A stretch of 64,000 nt of DNA from Rhizobium sp. R711 (GCF_002211365.1 NZ_LOKZ01000007.1:62001-126000), one strand, 5' to 3'. Counted from the first letter of the stretch, positions 53,539-62,324 are shown. Program-made: numbers and translations. Notes: generated by a model not told the origin, from the letters alone.

Positions 53539-54112
53539 CGGAAATCTCCTCGTGTTGTCGTTTGGATAACGAGGTTGGAACCCCGAGCAAAAGCGCTTGT
53601 TCCCGTCGGCCGGCAATTTTCTGCGCATTAAAGTGTGATCGCGAAAACGACCTGAAGCCGTCTCGTCGATCAGTTGCTCTTCCTCGCGAGCCAGGCCAGT
53701 GCTTGCCCAGAACGGTCCTGGCGCCGGAGGGACGGTCAGGGGGCGCACCCCGCTTGACCCTGTGCCGCAGACGACGACAGCAAGAAAGGGATTAGGTCCG
53801 GATTGGACGTCGAAGCGCCATTGAGGCCATGCCGACAACCATGTCGGCGCAACCGAGCAAGGGGGGTGGGGCCTTATCCAGTCTCTGGCCCGTGCTTCAA
53901 GCCCTGTCAGCTCATCGAGGTCGCCAAAGAGTGCGCGCCTATGTCTTACGGTTTCGGGGCTGTCGAACGCCAATAGCTGGCGCATGTCTTGCACCGGCGC
54001 CGTCAAAGAGCCAAGTATGGCGAAGGGAATGGATGGTTGCGATTGCATTGAAGACGTGCAGCGCCTCGCATCTCTACCGTGATCAGATTGGAGCTGCCGA
54101 GCAACGGTCTCA
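53539..54112. other. Intergenic stretch with one EcfG-type promoter
   Basis: A long minus-strand frame extends upstream of 53538 to 54186 but has no start signal or family match, so it is treated as a shadow. No repeats recognised. Confidence 0.35.
53579..53603 (-). promoter_or_regulatory. EcfG-like promoter GGAAC-N16-GGTT
   Basis: Minus-strand GGAAC at 53603-53599 and GGTT at 53582-53579, 41 bases before the secreted-protein gene. Confidence 0.5.
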
Positions 54113-55342
54113 ATGTCGAAACGATCAGGAAGTGCAGATTTGCCGCTCCATGGAGGGCGCGTTCCACATTGGTTGAGTGACCGCATGTCAAGGCTCGGTG
54201 CGCTGATGACGGAAGCTATCGTGCACCACTATGGACGCGACGAAATGCTGCGGCGGCTGTCTCATCCGTTCTGGTTTCAGTCCTTTGGCGCCGTGATGGG
54301 CATGGATTGGCATTCGTCCGGCATCACGACGAGCGTGCTTGGTGCCCTGAAGCGAGGTTTGAAGCCGCTTTCGGCTGAATTGGGGCTGCACGTTTGCGGA
54401 GGGCGCGGCTCACACTCTCGAAAAACGCCCTCAGAACTGATCGACATCGGCTACCGCGTCGGCATCGATGGATCAGCCTTGGCCAGTGTCAGCCGGCTGA
54501 TCGCCAAGGTGGACAGCGCCGCCGTACAGGACGGTTTTGATCTTTACTTGCACAGCTTCATTGTGACGAGCGACGGTCAATGGGTCGTGGTTCAGCAGGG
54601 GATGAACCCTGAGAGACGTCAGGCAAGACGATATCACTGGCTATCCGAGGGGCTGGAGAATTTTCTGGATTCGCCCCACAGCGCAATCGAGGGCCGCAGC
54701 CAGGGCAACATCATCAATCTTGCTGATCGGCGAGCCGAACAGTCGCGAAGCGGTCAGCTCGATCTTCTGGCGACGCTTGGTCCCGATCGTATCGCGCGTG
54801 AGGCCTTGGCGCTCGATCGTGCAGCTGATGCTATTCCGCGTCCTTGCGACGAGCCGCTTTTGCCGCACCTGATCATGCCCGAGCATCATGATGTTCGCGA
54901 TAGCGACGTGAGCATGAAGCGGCTTTACGCAAATCTTTCCGCTGCCGCCGATTGCGGACCGGCTGATTATCCGCAACTGCTTCTCGTGCCAGGCGTGGGG
55001 CCGCGGACGGTGAGGGCACTTGCCATGGTCTCGGAGGTTGTCCATGGCGCCGCGTGCCGATTTTCCGATCCCGCGAGGTTTTCTCTCGCACACGGCGGCA
55101 AGGACCGGCATCCCTTTCCGGTGCCCTTGAAGGTCTATGACGAGACAATTCGCGTTTTGAAATCGGCGGTTACAAAAGGTAAGCTGGCACGCGAGGAAGA
55201 ACTGGCGGCTTTATGGCGTCTTGATCAACAAGCGCGTCGGGCCGAACAATATGCAACTGGACCTGATCTCAAGGAAATCATCGCCGGTGAGTTTCGCGAT
55301 TCCGGCCAGCTTGGCGGCCGCAGCGTGTTTGGCTGGGAATAG
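54113..55342 (+). CDS. DUF763 domain protein
   Basis: 409 residues, the full family length. Starts RSGSADLPLHGGRVPHWLSD, the conserved opening; further hallmarks are HVCGGRGSHSRKTPSELIDI, DLYLHSFIVTSDGQWVVVQQG and LLLVPGVGPRTVRALAMVSEVVHG, a helix-hairpin-helix that suggests nucleic-acid binding. The family occurs in archaea, thermophiles and some rhizobia and has no assigned reaction. ATG 54113 is supported by protein conservation rather than a ribosome site. Confidence 0.8.
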   Translation: MSKRSGSADLPLHGGRVPHWLSDRMSRLGALMTEAIVHHYGRDEMLRRLSHPFWFQSFGAVMGMDWHSSGITTSVLGALKRGLKPLSAELGLHVCGGRGSHSRKTPSELIDIGYRVGIDGSALASVSRLIAKVDSAAVQDGFDLYLHSFIVTSDGQWVVVQQGMNPERRQARRYHWLSEGLENFLDSPHSAIEGRSQGNIINLADRRAEQSRSGQLDLLATLGPDRIAREALALDRAADAIPRPCDEPLLPHLIMPEHHDVRDSDVSMKRLYANLSAAADCGPADYPQLLLVPGVGPRTVRALAMVSEVVHGAACRFSDPARFSLAHGGKDRHPFPVPLKVYDETIRVLKSAVTKGKLAREEELAALWRLDQQARRAEQYATGPDLKEIIAGEFRDSGQLGGRSVFGWE

Positions 55343-55441
55343 CGCCACGCTCCGTTGCTGAGCGATCGAACGCCCGGCAGCATGCTTCAAACTCTCACTC
55401 CAGGCGTCGATTGCCAATGTGTTGCCGGGACGACGCGCCCC

Positions 55442-55828
55442 TTAAGCATTCTGACTGCGAGCACTTGCTATCGAGGCTGCCAATGCCACGGCCATCGCGT
55501 CTGCTGAAAGTGGCTTCAAGATGCATTGGCGTCCATGAAACCGTGACGGAAGCACATCCCTGTCATAGCCGGTTACGAATACGAATGGGACGCCACGCTC
55601 GGCGAGTTTATCCGCCAAAGGGAATATTTGCGTTCCGTTCAGTTGCACGTCGAGAACCGCAGCATCGACCGGCTGATGTTCGAGAGCGCAAAGACCGTCT
55701 TCCAGGCTAGGGAAAGGTCCGACGACTTGGCTTCCTTGCTCTTCCAGGGCAAGGCCAAGCGCGCTGGCCTGCAGATAGTCATCTTCAACGACGAGAATAT
55801 GTTTTCCAAGAAGGTCTGCCAGCAACAT
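55442..55828 (-). CDS. Single-domain response regulator
   Basis: 128 residues. Receiver with VVEDDYLQ, phospho-acceptor Asp60 (AAVLDVQLNG), FVTGYD and ILKPLS. No output domain. The ELNG-type sequence after the Asp is common in receivers paired with HWE/PhyR-like stress signalling of alphaproteobacteria, so a link to the general stress response is possible. ATG 55828 follows GGGAGAAGGAC. Confidence 0.82.
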   Translation of the reverse strand: MLLADLLGKHILVVEDDYLQASALGLALEEQGSQVVGPFPSLEDGLCALEHQPVDAAVLDVQLNGTQIFPLADKLAERGVPFVFVTGYDRDVLPSRFHGRQCILKPLSADAMAVALAASIASARSQNA

Positions 55829-56017
55829 GTCCTTCTCCCATACCGAATGCCGCTTTGTCATTCAGGCCGAGTTTGGCTCAGTCGTCAATGAGTGTTTGTC
55901 GAAAGGTTAGAAAGCGTACAATTGGCGTGGTTGCCCCGCTGCCTGTGCTTTGGCCTTATTTTACACCTGCCAAATTTGCTTCACGCGTATGAAGGACCTC
56001 GGATCTGCCTGCGTCTC

Positions 56018-56344
56018 CTATCCACCCGCACCGGGAGGGGCGTCGTTTTCAAGAAATTCATGGTACTGGACCGTCTCGGCCTCGTCGACATCGATCGTCG
56101 CGGACGGTTTGGCGATCAGACGCACACCTGGTCCGCCGTCGACGGGCCCTTCGCCGAAAAGCAGGAGACCGGCAGCGACAAGTGCATCGACGATCGCCCG
56201 CGTGGTTGCCGTATCAGGCAACGGGCCTCTTTGCGCCTCCACCGCATGGACGGCAATGAGAGACACACCTGCAGTTCTTGCCAAATCCTCAGGGCTCCAT
56301 CGCAACAGTGCTCTTGCCGCGCCCACCTGCTCACCTGAGGTCAT
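56018..56344 (-). CDS. Small HTH (XRE-like) regulator
   Basis: 108 residues. Residues 3-60: GEQVGAARALLRWSPEDLART and AGVSLIAVHAVEAQRGPLP form a lambda-repressor-type helix-turn-helix; the C-terminal half (GVRLIAKPSATIDVDEAETV) is short and acidic. Such Xre-family proteins are frequent as small autonomous regulators in rhizobia. No toxin-like partner is adjacent. Confidence 0.7.
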   Translation of the reverse strand: MTSGEQVGAARALLRWSPEDLARTAGVSLIAVHAVEAQRGPLPDTATTRAIVDALVAAGLLLFGEGPVDGGPGVRLIAKPSATIDVDEAETVQYHEFLENDAPPGAGG

Positions 56345-56473
56345 GAGAATCCTCCAACACCATGTGCAGCCGCAGACTGCGGTACGAAGCGACCCTGTGG
56401 CTGCCTTTTCCTGCCTGATGCCGATCGTGTTTGGCGCTGGACAAGCATCTGTTCGTTGGCGCCGGCTGCGGGC

Positions 56474-56656
56474 TCACAGGAACCCTTCTGCCATCTTGGG
56501 CGGATCTATGTTTTCATCTGGATTGGGACGCGGCACCTCATCAGGCAGCCGATCCGGATCCGGCTCCTTGATCGGCGGCTCTGGTTTGAAGGGAGGCGAC
56601 ACGGGTGGGATCGTTGGATCCTCCGGAAGCACCGGCTCATTGGGTATCGAGGTCAT
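56474..56656 (-). CDS. Small proline-rich hypothetical protein
   Basis: 60 residues, about one third proline, acidic (PEPPIKEPDPDRLPDEVPRP), certainly disordered. ATG 56656 follows TGGAGGGTCACC; the longer frame to 56794 is not used. Similar in style to the 24500 protein. Function unknown. Confidence 0.6.
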   Translation of the reverse strand: MTSIPNEPVLPEDPTIPPVSPPFKPEPPIKEPDPDRLPDEVPRPNPDENIDPPKMAEGFL

Positions 56657-57287
56657 GGTGACCCTCCAGCATTGAGTGAGAAATGTCGCCGCGCAGCCTT
56701 GATCGTGAAGGGACAAAGCGCCGATCGGTTGTATTGGACCCTGGGTTCGAGGCAGCCGCAATCCTTTGGCAGTGCCGTGCAACCTTTGTTCCACCTACCT
56801 TTTGTTCGCCATGGCCCAAAACCACGCTAGCGGCTCATTGTTCCCTTGGTCCCGGAGCCCTCTGTCACGGGGCAGAGATCAACCGCGGGGTCACGGGCTG
56901 CGATCTGGCTGATTGAGGAGCAAGGCGATTTCGGCAAGGAGCCTTTGGTCGAACGGCTTCGGCAGCTTGATGAGGCCACGTGTGCAGATCCGCCGGCGGG
57001 TGCTCGAAGACATCGCATCTGCCGGATCGAGAGACTTCTTCGTTATTTATTTTGTTGTCTCGACCGTCAGACGCTTCAAACCGGACGGGTTGCTTTCGAA
57101 CTGGACGCGGCCGCCGAGGCTAATAAAAGCGGAACTTGCGAGGTGTTTGTCGGAGATTTTCGCGCAAACGGCACCGACGGATGAGCGCCAGGATCAGCTG
57201 CAAGCTTGGCTTTCCGGCTCCTCACATGTGTGGCTGGAACTCTGGGGCCACCGCAGCGTTAGAAAGGCTCTAGAAACGAGCCATAAA
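56657..57287. other. Intergenic stretch with one EcfG-type promoter
   Basis: Two overlapping open plus-strand frames (about 56846-57184 and 56913 onward) show no family resemblance or ribosome site. The promoter at 57236-57260 would start transcription after them, arguing against a longer NUDIX product. Confidence 0.4.
57236..57260 (+). promoter_or_regulatory. EcfG-type promoter GGAAC-N16-CGTT
   Basis: Exact consensus with the -10 element 28 bases before ATG 57288 of the NUDIX gene. It supports that short start. Confidence 0.62.
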
Positions 57288-57758
57288 ATGAATATTAAGA
57301 GCGAGCAGTCAGGAGAGGGGGTGGAGGAGACCGGGGTGAGGCAATTTGGAGCGCTTTGTCTGCGCTTGGTGCCCGATGGACCGGAGATCCTCCTTATAAC
57401 GACAAGGGAAACGAAGCGGTGGATGATCCCAAAGGGATGGCCGATCCGCGGACTGAAGCCGCATGAGGTCGCCAAACGCGAGGCCTGGGAAGAGGCAGGC
57501 GCGATCGGCAAGGTCAAAAGGAAGCGCTTCGGCCGGTTTCGGTACGCCAAGCTCTTGGCTGACGGGCGCGAGGTCGAGCCTGTTGTCGAAGTCTATATTT
57601 TGAATGTGCGGCGTCGGAAGAAGCGTTTTCCGGAAATGACTGAGCGCAGCGTTGCCTGGATGAAACCGGCGGAAGCGGCGCGGCGGGTCAAGGATCCCGA
57701 ATTGAAGAGGTTGTTGACGACAGTGGCTCGCGAATACGAGGTTGCTGAAGAGGTCTAA
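57288..57758 (+). CDS. NUDIX hydrolase
   Basis: 156 residues. Cleaves a nucleoside diphosphate linked to another group, or a diphosphoinositol-type compound. Box-like segment GLKPHEVAKREAWEEAGAIG keeps the REx2EExG core but lacks the first Glu, as in a common alphaproteobacterial DIPP-like subgroup (WMIPKGWPIRGLKPHEVAK). ATG 57288 is fixed by the exact EcfG-type promoter just upstream. Probably housecleaning under stress. Confidence 0.83.
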   Translation: MNIKSEQSGEGVEETGVRQFGALCLRLVPDGPEILLITTRETKRWMIPKGWPIRGLKPHEVAKREAWEEAGAIGKVKRKRFGRFRYAKLLADGREVEPVVEVYILNVRRRKKRFPEMTERSVAWMKPAEAARRVKDPELKRLLTTVAREYEVAEEV

Positions 57759-58200
57759 GCGTTTCGATATATCAAAGGGCTTTTCTTCCCGAACAACTCC
57801 GCTCGTCGGGCGACGGACACGGATCCCCTGCAGGCGAGCGCGTCCACGAGCCCTGGGCGGTCTGCGGAATGATTGCAGCCTCGACCGGTGCGTAGGTAGC
57901 CAACTGGCAGCAATTTGACCCACCGCCGACCAGATCATCGCCGAACAAGAAAGGCGGAACGTCGCGTGCGGCTGAACCAAATCCGGGCTCGTCGATTGCA
58001 TGCGGGTCGAAGGCTCAGCTGCGCCGATCCCTCGGGCACTCCCGCTTGGTGCGGTATCGAACGGAGCATTGATGTGACTTTAAAAGCTGGCCAAAGCTTT
58101 ATACTCTATGTCCTGTCGCATCGGCGCTGCAAACCTTTGGGGAAGGCCTTTCGCCTGTTAGCCCTTGAAACTTTCCGCTTACGCCTGGCCAAGATTGAAT
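57759..58200. other. Gene-free stretch
   Basis: No supported gene, repeat or RNA. A GGAAC at about 57957 has no matching -10 element. Confidence 0.35.
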
Positions 58201-58476
58201 ATGACGACAATGCACCCCACACACTTTCGACATGGCTGGGCCGCCCTTAAAATGAAATGCCCGCACTTTCGCCAATTCGAAGGTAAGGAGCATTTCGTTC
58301 AAGATCTGTGTGAAGCTTATAGCGAAGCCATCCTGTTTCGCGACAGGATGCGGCTTGTCGGAGACCTTGATCTCGTCGTCGAGTATGATCAGACCTGCCG
58401 GGAGTTGGAGAAAGCCGTCTACGACGACCTGGTGATCTATAGTTCTCATCCGCAAGCATCATTGCCAAAATTCTGA
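58201..58476 (+). CDS. Small hypothetical protein
   Basis: 91 residues, soluble, with FRHGWAALKMKCPHFRQFEG and KEHFVQDLCEAYSEAILFRD. Two Cys and many aromatic residues; no known domain. The start is taken at ATG 58201. Similar small proteins occur in rhizobia, as far as pattern memory allows; no function known. Confidence 0.5.
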   Translation: MTTMHPTHFRHGWAALKMKCPHFRQFEGKEHFVQDLCEAYSEAILFRDRMRLVGDLDLVVEYDQTCRELEKAVYDDLVIYSSHPQASLPKF

Positions 58477-58685
58477 CCGACGCGGCGCTCGGTTCGGCCT
58501 GGGGGAACTCCTGAACGAACGCAAGCCGTGAACATGGTGTGTTTTTCACGTCGACTGCAACGAGCACTCGTGTAACGCGCGAAACCGGCCCGTAGGTCGA
58601 GGAGGAGATGGTCCGTCTGTGTGCCCGCAACGGATTGCCGCACGACGTTCGACCACCTTTCAATCGAGATGCCAGTGGGCACCAG

Positions 58686-58901
58686 CTAATGGTCCAACTG
58701 GGCGGCGATGGAATTTTTGCGCGCCCTGTGTGTTGACAGCGCTTCGTTGAATGTGACCAGCAGTGCTTCAGCAATGTCCGTAGGGAGGCCGCTTCTGAGC
58801 AATCTCCCAATGATCACTTCTTGCATGAAAACATGTTTCTCCGCTTGGGCGACATGTCGGTCAGCGAGCATCAGGTCAGCTTCGGTGTACATTTCTTTCA
58901 C
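58686..58901 (-). CDS. Small helical hypothetical protein
   Basis: 71 residues, all-helical in appearance: LMLADRHVAQAEKHVFMQEV then LLRSGLPTDIAEALLVTFNE. Comparable small proteins are common in rhizobial plasmids. A GGAAC-N16-TGTT element exists at 59056-59080 but is 155 bases away. Function unknown. Confidence 0.55.
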   Translation of the reverse strand: MKEMYTEADLMLADRHVAQAEKHVFMQEVIIGRLLRSGLPTDIAEALLVTFNEALSTHRARKNSIAAQLDH

Positions 58902-59422
58902 CAGCGAAGCGCCATTATACTGCCTTTTGGCCGATCTCGAAGTGAAAAAGGAGAAGCCTTAGGCGGCCGACAGTCCGTAGATGGGACGGGGACGAAAATC
59001 GGCCTTTCTCAAATGGCGTGCAACCAAGAAACCTAAAGCTCCTCCTCGTGCGCCGAACACGGGCCACGCGTGGATGTTCCAAGTAATAATAAGAAGATTC
59101 GCCCACTTAAAAACTTGCCAATCAAAATTGCCCGCGGGATAGGCCGGGTGATTGCGCTGCTGCATTTGCCGGGAACAAGGCACATCTTGCTCGAACGCTC
59201 CGTTTCCAATCTTGCCGTTCTGTAAGCGCAAACGGCACCGATGGTCGGGGCACTTGCGCGACGGCCATGCACCCCGCGCCCGACGGCAACCTCGTCTTGG
59301 TTGTCGGTTCAGCTGGTAAAGCGGCCGCGTCCCACCCGGCTCGGATAGGAAACACCCTGTCAAGGACGGTCGATGCGTTACTTTATAGCTGGGACCCCGA
59401 AGGGGGATGGGGACGATATCGG
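58902..59422. other. Gene-free stretch
   Basis: Holds a possible EcfG-like element (minus strand, GGAAC-N16-TGTT at 59080-59056) and a D-arm-like sequence near 59305-59325, but no complete tRNA and no convincing coding region. Confidence 0.35.
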
Positions 59423-59974
59423 CTAGCGGTTCCTGGTTGCTCCGTGTACAGCGGCGATCAGGCGCGCATCAGGAATGGGCCTTGCAAGAAACGACACACC
59501 GGGACTGAGGTCCGCTTTTCGCAACCTCACCAGTCCAGACACGATGATGACCTTGGTGCGCGGCCACAGCGATCGTACGCAGGACGCCAAACCAAGACCA
59601 TTGACATGGCCGGCCATGTTCATGTCCGCAATGACAGTATCGAAGCGATTTTTCTTAAGCAGGGCCAATGCCTGGCCAGCATTGCCTGCTTCCGCTGCAC
59701 TTATTCCAGCACGAGCAAGGGCGACCATGGTGCGGTGCCGTTGCGCGACCTCTTCGTCGACCAGAAGGACACGCGCCGGTGCTGCGGCGATGACGGAAGC
59801 TCGCTTGCGCGCCAGAACCTCCTCGCCGTCAACAGAGGCCTGTGTGCGTTCCATCAATTCGCGCTCCGCCACTGCCTTCATCCAGTGTTGCTGATCATTA
59901 CCCACCGGTCGGCCAGCCTCTTCCCAGAGTGCATAGGCCCGTTTGCTGATCCATTCACTTCTTAGGTCACACAT
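59423..59974 (-). CDS. DUF2934-receiver fusion protein
   Basis: 183 residues. Residues 5-45 are a DUF2934 motif (ISKRAYALWEEAGRPVGNDQQ, HWMKAVAERELM), and 65-183 a receiver domain with LLVDEE, phospho-acceptor Asp117 (VIADMNMAG), VSG and a Lys-less FLARPIPD end: the usual Lys is Arg. The missing Lys may weaken phosphorylation switching. ATG 59974 follows GCGGAGATAGAC. An EcfG-type promoter lies 21 bases upstream. An uncommon combination that may connect stress-linked DUF2934 to phosphosignalling. Confidence 0.78.
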   Translation of the reverse strand: MCDLRSEWISKRAYALWEEAGRPVGNDQQHWMKAVAERELMERTQASVDGEEVLARKRASVIAAAPARVLLVDEEVAQRHRTMVALARAGISAAEAGNAGQALALLKKNRFDTVIADMNMAGHVNGLGLASCVRSLWPRTKVIIVSGLVRLRKADLSPGVSFLARPIPDARLIAAVHGATRNR

Positions 59975-59994
59975 GTCTATCTCCGCTACCCATT

Positions 59995-60020
59995 AACAAC
60001 GAAGACGAAGTCGATGTTCC
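59995..60020 (-). promoter_or_regulatory. EcfG-type promoter GGAAC-N17-TGTT
   Basis: Minus-strand GGAAC at 60020-60016 and TGTT at 59998-59995, 21 bases before the DUF2934-receiver gene. Confidence 0.5.
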
Positions 60021-60102
60021 CGCCTCCAAAAAAATTCTTGAGGGTGAGGCAGAGGCGATCGACAGCTCGCGTCTCAGGGCATTTAGGTTCTGATTTTCGC
60101 GA

Positions 60103-60127
60103 GGAACTTCGGGCGGGCTGATCGGTT
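60103..60127 (+). promoter_or_regulatory. EcfG-like promoter GGAAC-N16-GGTT
   Basis: The -10 element ends 24 bases before ATG 60152. Transcription would begin near 60133, ruling out the GTG at 60131 as a start. Confidence 0.5.
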
Positions 60128-60151
60128 AAGGTGAAGCAAACACTTCATTCC

Positions 60152-60328
60152 ATGGTGAATATGAAAGCTCCGAGAGATCCCATTGACGCAATGGCGAATT
60201 CGCCAGGCGAAAGGAAAACCAAGAGGAAGGTGGCGAGGTTCGCAATCATTCTGATTGCCGGCGCAGGACTTACCTTCTTCTTTCTCTATCTTTGCATCGT
60301 GGTGTGGGCCATGCTCGCCCAGAACTGA
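60152..60328 (+). CDS. Small single-pass membrane protein
   Basis: 58 residues. A Lys/Arg-rich N-terminus (SPGERKTKRKVARF) then one hydrophobic helix (AIILIAGAGLTFFFLYLCIV) and a short end; positive-inside rule predicts a cytoplasmic N-terminus. ATG 60152 or 60161 is chosen since the promoter just upstream excludes GTG 60131. Function unknown; stress-linked by its promoter. Confidence 0.5.
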   Translation: MVNMKAPRDPIDAMANSPGERKTKRKVARFAIILIAGAGLTFFFLYLCIVVWAMLAQN

Positions 60329-60376
60329 AGCGAGCGTGTTCGGGCCGGAGGTGGCAAAAAGGGTCAATCGAATTAT

Positions 60377-60401
60377 GGAACATTACCCAGGAGAGATCGT
60401 T
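60377..60401 (+). promoter_or_regulatory. EcfG-type promoter GGAAC-N16-CGTT
   Basis: Exact consensus 40 bases before ATG 60441. It overlaps the alternative ATG 60375, so it decides in favour of the downstream start. Confidence 0.6.
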
Positions 60402-60440
60402 GTTGCTCCTGGTTGCAGATCCGTTACAGGTCCTTTGCAC

Positions 60441-60686
60441 ATGTCCGAGAACAAAATCCTTAGCGAACCCGTGAATGATCTGGCGCGCCGCCTCGCATCG
60501 ATGATTGACGACGAAGTGTTTGCGGCCATGGAACTTCTGGAAAAAGCGAGCGAGGAACGCCATCAGGGCGACCTGGACGATGTTCTCTCACGCATAGCGC
60601 TGACGGAAAGCGAAATCGAACGGCGTTATCCAGGGCAGCTTCTGCTCCCTTACCGGGAGTGGAAGGAGCGCACCGCCAGGCCCTGA
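60441..60686 (+). CDS. Small helical hypothetical protein
   Basis: 81 residues, rich in Glu, Leu and Ala: LARRLASMIDDEVFAAMELL then ASEERHQGDLDDVLSRIALT. No known domain. The start ATG 60441 is supported by the exact EcfG-type promoter whose predicted start of transcription falls after ATG 60375. Function unknown. Confidence 0.58.
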   Translation: MSENKILSEPVNDLARRLASMIDDEVFAAMELLEKASEERHQGDLDDVLSRIALTESEIERRYPGQLLLPYREWKERTARP

Positions 60687-60899
60687 GTGCCAGGCGGCAA
60701 AGCGATCTTCATCACGCTACCAGCATCAAGCCTTGTGTCCTCGAATGCTGGCCTTTGGCGGGCCTGATAGGTCATGTTCGTGAGATGTCCCCGGCGGCAA
60801 GTATCTGCTCGGCGGCAAGCTTGGCGGCGGTCACGGCACCACGTCGGCGTGGAACGCCATCGCGCTGCAATCGCAACATCCAGTCGCGGAAGGAATGAT

Positions 60900-61175
60900 A
60901 TGATCTGCACGAGTAGCCTCGGCGGAAGGGCAGCGACGACGCGCCTGTCAGGGCTGCGAGCGGTCATTTATCCCGACGATCATCGGCCTGCTCATGTACA
61001 CGTCATTAGCAACGGCTGCTCTGCGGTTTTTATCATGAACTGCCCTGATGGGCCGCCAAAGCTGAGAGAGAACAGAGGGTGCGAAAAGCCAGAATTCGGT
61101 AGGATCGCAAGGAGGTGGCCCGCAGGTAAGCAATTTCATTGCAGTTGCTACCTTTGCAGGGGACCAGGCGACTGA
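60900..61175 (+). CDS. DUF4160 protein, C-terminus probably altered
   Basis: 91 residues. LRAVIYPDDHRPAHVHVISN and NCPDGPPKLRENRG are the DUF4160 core (a small domain often paired with DUF2442 in putative toxin-antitoxin-like modules). From about residue 72 the sequence (ARRWPAGKQFHCSCYLCRG) no longer fits the family, so a frameshift near 61105 is suspected. ATG 60900 follows AAGGA. A possible DUF2442 start (PPAISVRGVKDDGHV) lies downstream at about 61254 but is cut short before the hairpin at 61331. Confidence 0.55.
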   Translation: MICTSSLGGRAATTRLSGLRAVIYPDDHRPAHVHVISNGCSAVFIMNCPDGPPKLRENRGCEKPEFGRIARRWPAGKQFHCSCYLCRGPGD

Positions 61176-61330
61176 TGGGATGTCAGGCGGCTCCGGCGCA
61201 GCTCCACTTCTGCCTCGATGATCACGTCCTATAGCGGCTATCCGCCGGCAACGTTGAAGCCTCCCGCCATCTCCGTTCGCGGTGTCAAAGACGATGGGCA
61301 CGTGGCCTCACTCTCGGGTGCGGAGAGCAC

Positions 61331-61365
61331 ACCAGACAGGATGGGAATAATTCATCCTGTCTGGT
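61331..61365. repeat. Perfect 13-base inverted repeat (hairpin)
   Basis: ACCAGACAGGATG, 9-base loop, CATCCTGTCTGGT. It lies 16 bases past the stop of the aldo/keto reductase, so it could end that minus-strand transcript, although no T-run follows. Could also be an operator or mobile-element end. Confidence 0.55.
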
Positions 61366-61381
61366 ACCGATTTACACGGCG

Positions 61382-62248
61382 TCAGACCGCAACCTTTTCC
61401 AACTCGGCCAAGGCATCCCGCGGCAATTCAATGCTCTCCGCCGCAAGGTTCTCCCGCAAATGCACTCGTGATGAGGTGCCGGGGATCAAAAGGATATTCG
61501 GCGACCGCCTGAGAAGCCAGGCGAGTGCAACCTGCATCGGCGTTGCGCCGAGCCGGCCCGCGACATCGGACAAGGTCGAGGATTGCAGCGGCGAGAAGCC
61601 GCCGAGCGGAAAGAACGGCACATAGGCAATCCCTTGAGAAGCGAGCGCGTCGATCAATCCATCGTCTTCGCGATGGGCGAGGTTATACTGGTTCTGCACG
61701 CAGGCAATTTCGGTGATCTTTTTGGCATCCTCGATCTGCCTTGCCGTTACGTTGGACAAGCCGATGTGCTGGATTAGGCCCTGCCGCTTCAGGTCTGTCA
61801 GAACTTCGAGCGGTTCATCGAGCGATCCTTCGGCAGGACCGTGCACGTCGAACATGGCGCGGAGGTTTACCACCTGCAGGACGTCGAGGTCCAGATTGCG
61901 AAGATTGTCATGCACGGCCTGCGTCAGTTGCTGGCGCGAGAACGCGGGATTCCACGAGGCGTCAGCACCTCGAAGCGCGCCTACCTTGGTGGCGATCACG
62001 AGGTCATCGCCGTAGGGATGCAAGGCTTCCCGGATGATCTGGTTTGTGAGATGCGGGCCGTAGAAGTCGCTGGTGTCGATATGATTGACGCCGCTTTCTA
62101 CAGCCTCGCGCAGAACAGCTACGGCTTCGGGGCGATCGCGTGGAGGGCCGAACACGCCTTTGCCTGCAAGCTGCATCGCGCCATAGCCGAGCCGGCGCAC
62201 CGCGCGGCCGCCGAGGGTGAAGGTTCCGGATTGTCTACTGGTCGTCAT
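61382..62248 (-). CDS. Aldo/keto reductase
   Basis: NADPH-dependent reductase of aldehydes or ketones. 288 residues. GYGAMQLAGKGVFGPPRDRPEA opens the barrel; catalytic tetrad Asp and Tyr in NHIDTSDFYGPH, Lys in VIATKVGAL; the usual His in the fourth strand is replaced by Asn (VVNLRAMFD), and LIPGTSSRVHLRENL binds cofactor. This is the YajO/YafB-like group often divergent from a LysR gene, as here (121-base gap). Confidence 0.9.
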   Translation of the reverse strand: MTTSRQSGTFTLGGRAVRRLGYGAMQLAGKGVFGPPRDRPEAVAVLREAVESGVNHIDTSDFYGPHLTNQIIREALHPYGDDLVIATKVGALRGADASWNPAFSRQQLTQAVHDNLRNLDLDVLQVVNLRAMFDVHGPAEGSLDEPLEVLTDLKRQGLIQHIGLSNVTARQIEDAKKITEIACVQNQYNLAHREDDGLIDALASQGIAYVPFFPLGGFSPLQSSTLSDVAGRLGATPMQVALAWLLRRSPNILLIPGTSSRVHLRENLAAESIELPRDALAELEKVAV

Positions 62249-62324
62249 GGCTTGAGCTCCTGTTGCAGGGCAAAAGATAGGCGACTGACATAGAGGTCAC
62301 AATCCGCTACAGTCCGGACAAGCT

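Noticed and set aside
53539..54186. Long minus-strand extension of the secreted-protein frame
   Set aside because: The true start at 53538 has a ribosome site and signal peptide; the extension contains the EcfG-type promoter and shows no recognisable domain.
59056..59080. EcfG-like element GGAAC-N16-TGTT on the minus strand
   Set aside because: It is 155 bases from the nearest supported start, and the consensus is imperfect, so it was left as a possibility only.
59297..59365. tRNA-like stretch with a D-arm look (GTTCAGCTGGTAAAGC)
   Set aside because: No acceptor stem, no T-loop consensus GGTTCGA and no clean anticodon stem could be found.
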